Assembly: GCA_016177305.1 (NCBI GenBank)
Contig: JACOVK010000011.1
Location: 1-7,783 of the forward strand
Length of the DNA stretch: 7,783 bases
From: Parcubacteria group bacterium
GTDB lineage: Bacteria > Patescibacteriota > Patescibacteriia > UBA2169
Reading direction: 5' to 3'
The position numbers and the translations under genes were made by a program. Of this stretch, positions 6,276 to 7,783 are shown one piece after another (within the stretch, counting starts at the first letter, position 1; each line of letters starts with the position of its first letter). Under the pieces are notes generated by a model. It was not told where the DNA came from, ran no database searches, and saw only the letters and a list, made by a program, of their open reading frames with translations.

Positions 6276-6719
6276 ATGCCGAATTCAATCGCCAAAACCA
6301 TATTTTTTTCCAAGCCCATGATTGCGCTTGAGGTTTGCGCGGTTCTCGCGTTCGGGTTTTATGTGGGCAAGGAAGTAGTGGAGAAGCGGGCCATAGAAGC
6401 CCAAATCGCGGCCATGGAAGCGGATATCGCCAAGCTCGTCCACGAAAAAGACAGCTTAGGGGAGCTCATTCGGTACGCGGAGACCGATTCCTTCATCCAG
6501 CAGGAAGCGCGGGAAAAACTAAACCTCACGGCCCCGGGCGAGAGCGTGGTCGTGATTCCGGACATTGATTCGGCTTCCTCCCCAACCGGCGCGCAAGAAG
6601 CGTCCGGCCAGAGCCAAAGGAGCGCCATTCTCGGAGCCGCGGATGCCGTAATCTGGTGGGAGTACTTTTTTGACCATGATCAGCTTACCCCTCAATCCGA
6701 TGCGCAATATCCGCAATAG
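6276..6719 (+). CDS. Septum formation initiator family protein (FtsB/DivIC-like)
   Basis: This 147-aa bitopic protein has a short cytoplasmic N-terminus, one transmembrane helix (about 14-30, MIALEVCAVLAFGFYVG), an extracytoplasmic coiled coil (about 32-66) and then the family signature FIQQEAREKLNLTAPGESVVVIP (about 73-95). FtsB/DivIC proteins link FtsL and FtsQ/DivIB in the divisome. A Ser/Gly/Gln-rich spacer (about 98-116) precedes a Trp/Phe-rich end (VIWWEYFFDHD, about 125-135), which could be a docking peptide. I chose the ATG at 6276, one base after the previous stop, which suggests translational coupling. A TTG at 6264 is less likely. No Shine-Dalgarno site is seen. The next gene starts inside this one. 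Confidence 0.88.
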   Translation: MPNSIAKTIFFSKPMIALEVCAVLAFGFYVGKEVVEKRAIEAQIAAMEADIAKLVHEKDSLGELIRYAETDSFIQQEAREKLNLTAPGESVVVIPDIDSASSPTGAQEASGQSQRSAILGAADAVIWWEYFFDHDQLTPQSDAQYPQ

Positions 6720-7620
6720 CCATGCCAGGCGGCTGGCGTGGATTCTCGCCGCGCTCGTTGCAGCGGTTTTTTTGTTCGGGATCGGCGTGTACCGGTTCCA
6801 GTGGCAGTCAAGGGCGGTATACTATGCCGCGCGCGCCATCCCGTACCCCGCCATCATAGTTGACTGGGAGTTCGTCCCCCTGCACCGGTACTTGAGCGAT
6901 CTGGCCGCGCTCAACTCGTACTGGAGTTTCCAGCGCGAGAACAAAAACGTTTTGCTTGGGATTCCGGACCCGCAAGAAATCCGCGAGCGGCTCGTGCACA
7001 AGCTCATCACCGAGCAGATCACGGCCATCTGGGCCCGCAAAAACCGCGTTACGGTCTCGGAGCAGGAAGTGTACCTGGAGTGGGAGCGGCTCAAGGAAAA
7101 ACCCGAAAGCGAGGAGGAAATTTCAAAATTTCTGCGTACCGCGTACGGGTGGAGCGATTCGCAGTTCATCGGGCGCGTGCTCCGGCCGTTCCTGCTCCAG
7201 CAGAAAGCGAAAAACGCTTTGATTGAGGAGTTCGGCAAGAGCAACGAGGATCTGGAGCAGGAAGCTTTGGGAGTGTACGTGCTTGCCGCGGAAGTTGGCG
7301 CTGATTTTTCCGAGCTCGCGAAGCAGTACAGCTATGACGCGGTTACGGGTCCGCGGGGCGGGGACTTGGGATACTTCGGCCGCGGCGTCCTCCCGCCCGC
7401 ATTGGAGCAGGCTATTTTTTCCATGTCCATTGGAGAAATAAGCGCGCCGGTTGAGTCTTCGTTCGGGTACCACGTCATCAAGCTTGAGGATCTTTTGTAT
7501 GACGATTCCGGCGTTGCGCAAAAAGCGCGGGCCAAGCACATCCTGATACGCGGGTTTGATTTTGACGAGTGGGTTCTGCAGCAAAAAAAAGACCTTGCGA
7601 TTTTCCGGCTCGTGCGGTAG
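6676..7620 (+). CDS. Membrane-anchored parvulin-type peptidyl-prolyl cis-trans isomerase (PpiC/SurA-like)
   Basis: This 314-aa protein has an N-terminal anchor helix (about 18-38, LAWILAALVAAVFLFGIGVY), so it should act outside the cytoplasmic membrane as a foldase for exported proteins. Residues about 97-195 look like a SurA_N/trigger-factor-type helical domain: IRERLVHKLITEQITAIWARK, then VTVSEQEVYLEW and FLRTAYGWSDSQF. Residues about 195-270 are the parvulin domain: GADFSELAKQYS, GPRGGDLGYFGRGVLPPALEQAIF, IGEISAPV, FGYHVIKLED with H266. The usual first strand (A-R-H-I-L) is missing before the domain, but RAKHILIRGFDFDEW follows it at 285-299. The start is uncertain: TTG at 6670 is best spaced from GGGAG (6658-6662), ATG at 6676 is used here, and ATG at 6700 would still keep the anchor. 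It overlaps the ftsB-like gene by 44 nt and ends 11 nt before the convergent tRNA-Gly. Confidence 0.88.
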   Translation: MISLPLNPMRNIRNSHARRLAWILAALVAAVFLFGIGVYRFQWQSRAVYYAARAIPYPAIIVDWEFVPLHRYLSDLAALNSYWSFQRENKNVLLGIPDPQEIRERLVHKLITEQITAIWARKNRVTVSEQEVYLEWERLKEKPESEEEISKFLRTAYGWSDSQFIGRVLRPFLLQQKAKNALIEEFGKSNEDLEQEALGVYVLAAEVGADFSELAKQYSYDAVTGPRGGDLGYFGRGVLPPALEQAIFSMSIGEISAPVESSFGYHVIKLEDLLYDDSGVAQKARAKHILIRGFDFDEWVLQQKKDLAIFRLVR

Positions 7621-7631
7621 CGATTTGGTTG

Positions 7632-7706
7632 TGGAGCGGATGACGGGGATCGAACCCGCGATCTTCTGCTTGGGAAGCAGACGTTCTACCACTGAACTAC
7701 ATCCGC
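7632..7706 (-). tRNA. tRNA-Gly (anticodon CCC), with encoded CCA
   Basis: On the minus strand a complete cloverleaf can be drawn: acceptor GCGGATG/CATCCGC, a D-arm TTCAGTGGTAGAA, an anticodon stem TCTGC/GCAGA around loop TTCCCAA (anticodon CCC), and a T-arm GCGGG-TTCGATC-CCCGT. The discriminator is T (7635) and the CCA end is encoded (7634-7632). It is convergent with the parvulin gene, and one base separates it from tRNA-Thr. Confidence 0.96.
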
Positions 7707-7707
7707 G

Positions 7708-7783
7708 TGGAGCCACCTCCGGGGATCGAACCCGGGACCTCTGCTTTACGAAAGCATTGCTCTACCAGCTGAGCTAAGGTGGC
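7708..7783 (-). tRNA. tRNA-Thr (anticodon CGU), with encoded CCA
   Basis: The minus strand folds as a tRNA: acceptor GCCACCT/AGGTGGC, a D-arm AGCTCAGCTGGTAGAGC, anticodon loop TTCGTAA (CGU, reading ACG) and a T-arm CCGGG-TTCGATC-CCCGG. The discriminator is T and CCA is encoded (7710-7708). The top pair of the anticodon stem (27-43) is an A-G mismatch. The 5' end falls exactly on the window edge, so the gene is complete but its promoter lies outside. It is probably co-transcribed with the tRNA-Gly downstream. Confidence 0.95.

Noticed and set aside
7583..7590. An eight-A run (eight T on the minus strand) as a terminator for the tRNAs or a slippage site in the parvulin gene
   Set aside because: No stable hairpin precedes it on the minus strand, and in frame it simply encodes Gln-Lys-Lys near the C-terminus. 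Slippage would change only a few residues.
7123..7716. A minus-strand frame starting in the tRNA-Gly (MAPRGCSSVVERLLPKQKIAGSIPVIR)
   Set aside because: Its start is a translated tRNA, another common artefact, and the rest is antisense to the parvulin gene.
7556..7777. A plus-strand frame running across both tRNAs with a tail like MTGIEPAIFCLGSRRSTTELH
   Set aside because: This is the familiar spurious translation of antisense tRNA sequence.
1..7783. CRISPR array, insertion sequence, integrase or prophage remnants
   Set aside because: No spaced direct repeats, transposase or recombinase motifs were seen. The only sizeable repeat is the inverted repeat at 3051-3122.

Overview
This window looks like core-genome DNA from a Candidatus Patescibacteria (CPR) bacterium, probably of the Parcubacteria lineage. 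That assignment is an inference from gene content and style. The sequence shows compact, overlapping genes and a one-transmembrane FtsB/DivIC-like protein with a C-terminal Trp/Phe-rich tail. It also shows a membrane-anchored parvulin and a large secreted protein with a lysozyme-like N-terminus and tandem repeats, a combination I associate with this group. No mobile element, integrase, CRISPR array or rRNA is visible.

Layout: (1) 1-212, the 3' end of a plus-strand polytopic membrane protein, best read as the MurJ lipid II flippase. (2) 213-1121, a two-gene minus-strand cassette of unrecognised proteins (162 and 86 aa). It has its own promoter, textbook Shine-Dalgarno sites and an intrinsic terminator at 252-296. 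(3) 1186-1252, a compact divergent promoter region. (4) 1260-3026, lepA (elongation factor 4), whose promoter lies so close to the ATG that the mRNA is predicted to be leaderless. (5) 3027-3151, an intergenic stretch with a striking 19-bp inverted repeat. (6) 3152-3959, a 35-aa single-helix microprotein overlapping by 11 nt a two-helix bacterial PH-domain membrane protein. (7) 4058-7620, a three-gene run driven by an extended -10 promoter: a 738-aa secreted multidomain protein, an FtsB/DivIC-like septum protein and a parvulin-type peptidyl-prolyl isomerase, with a 1-nt gap and a 44-nt overlap between them. (8) 7632-7783, convergent tRNA-Gly(CCC) and tRNA-Thr(CGU) genes, both with encoded CCA.

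Functionally, the plus-strand genes centre on the cell envelope: a peptidoglycan precursor flippase, a membrane PH protein, a probable secreted wall-binding or wall-cleaving protein, a divisome component and an extracytoplasmic foldase. lepA and the tRNAs add translation functions. Most plus-strand genes lack a Shine-Dalgarno site, whereas both minus-strand cassette genes have strong ones. That contrast makes the cassette the least explained part of the window. The other main points of interest are the large inverted repeat at 3051-3122 and the parvulin, whose first strand, with its His-Ile-Leu motif, appears to have moved to the C-terminus.
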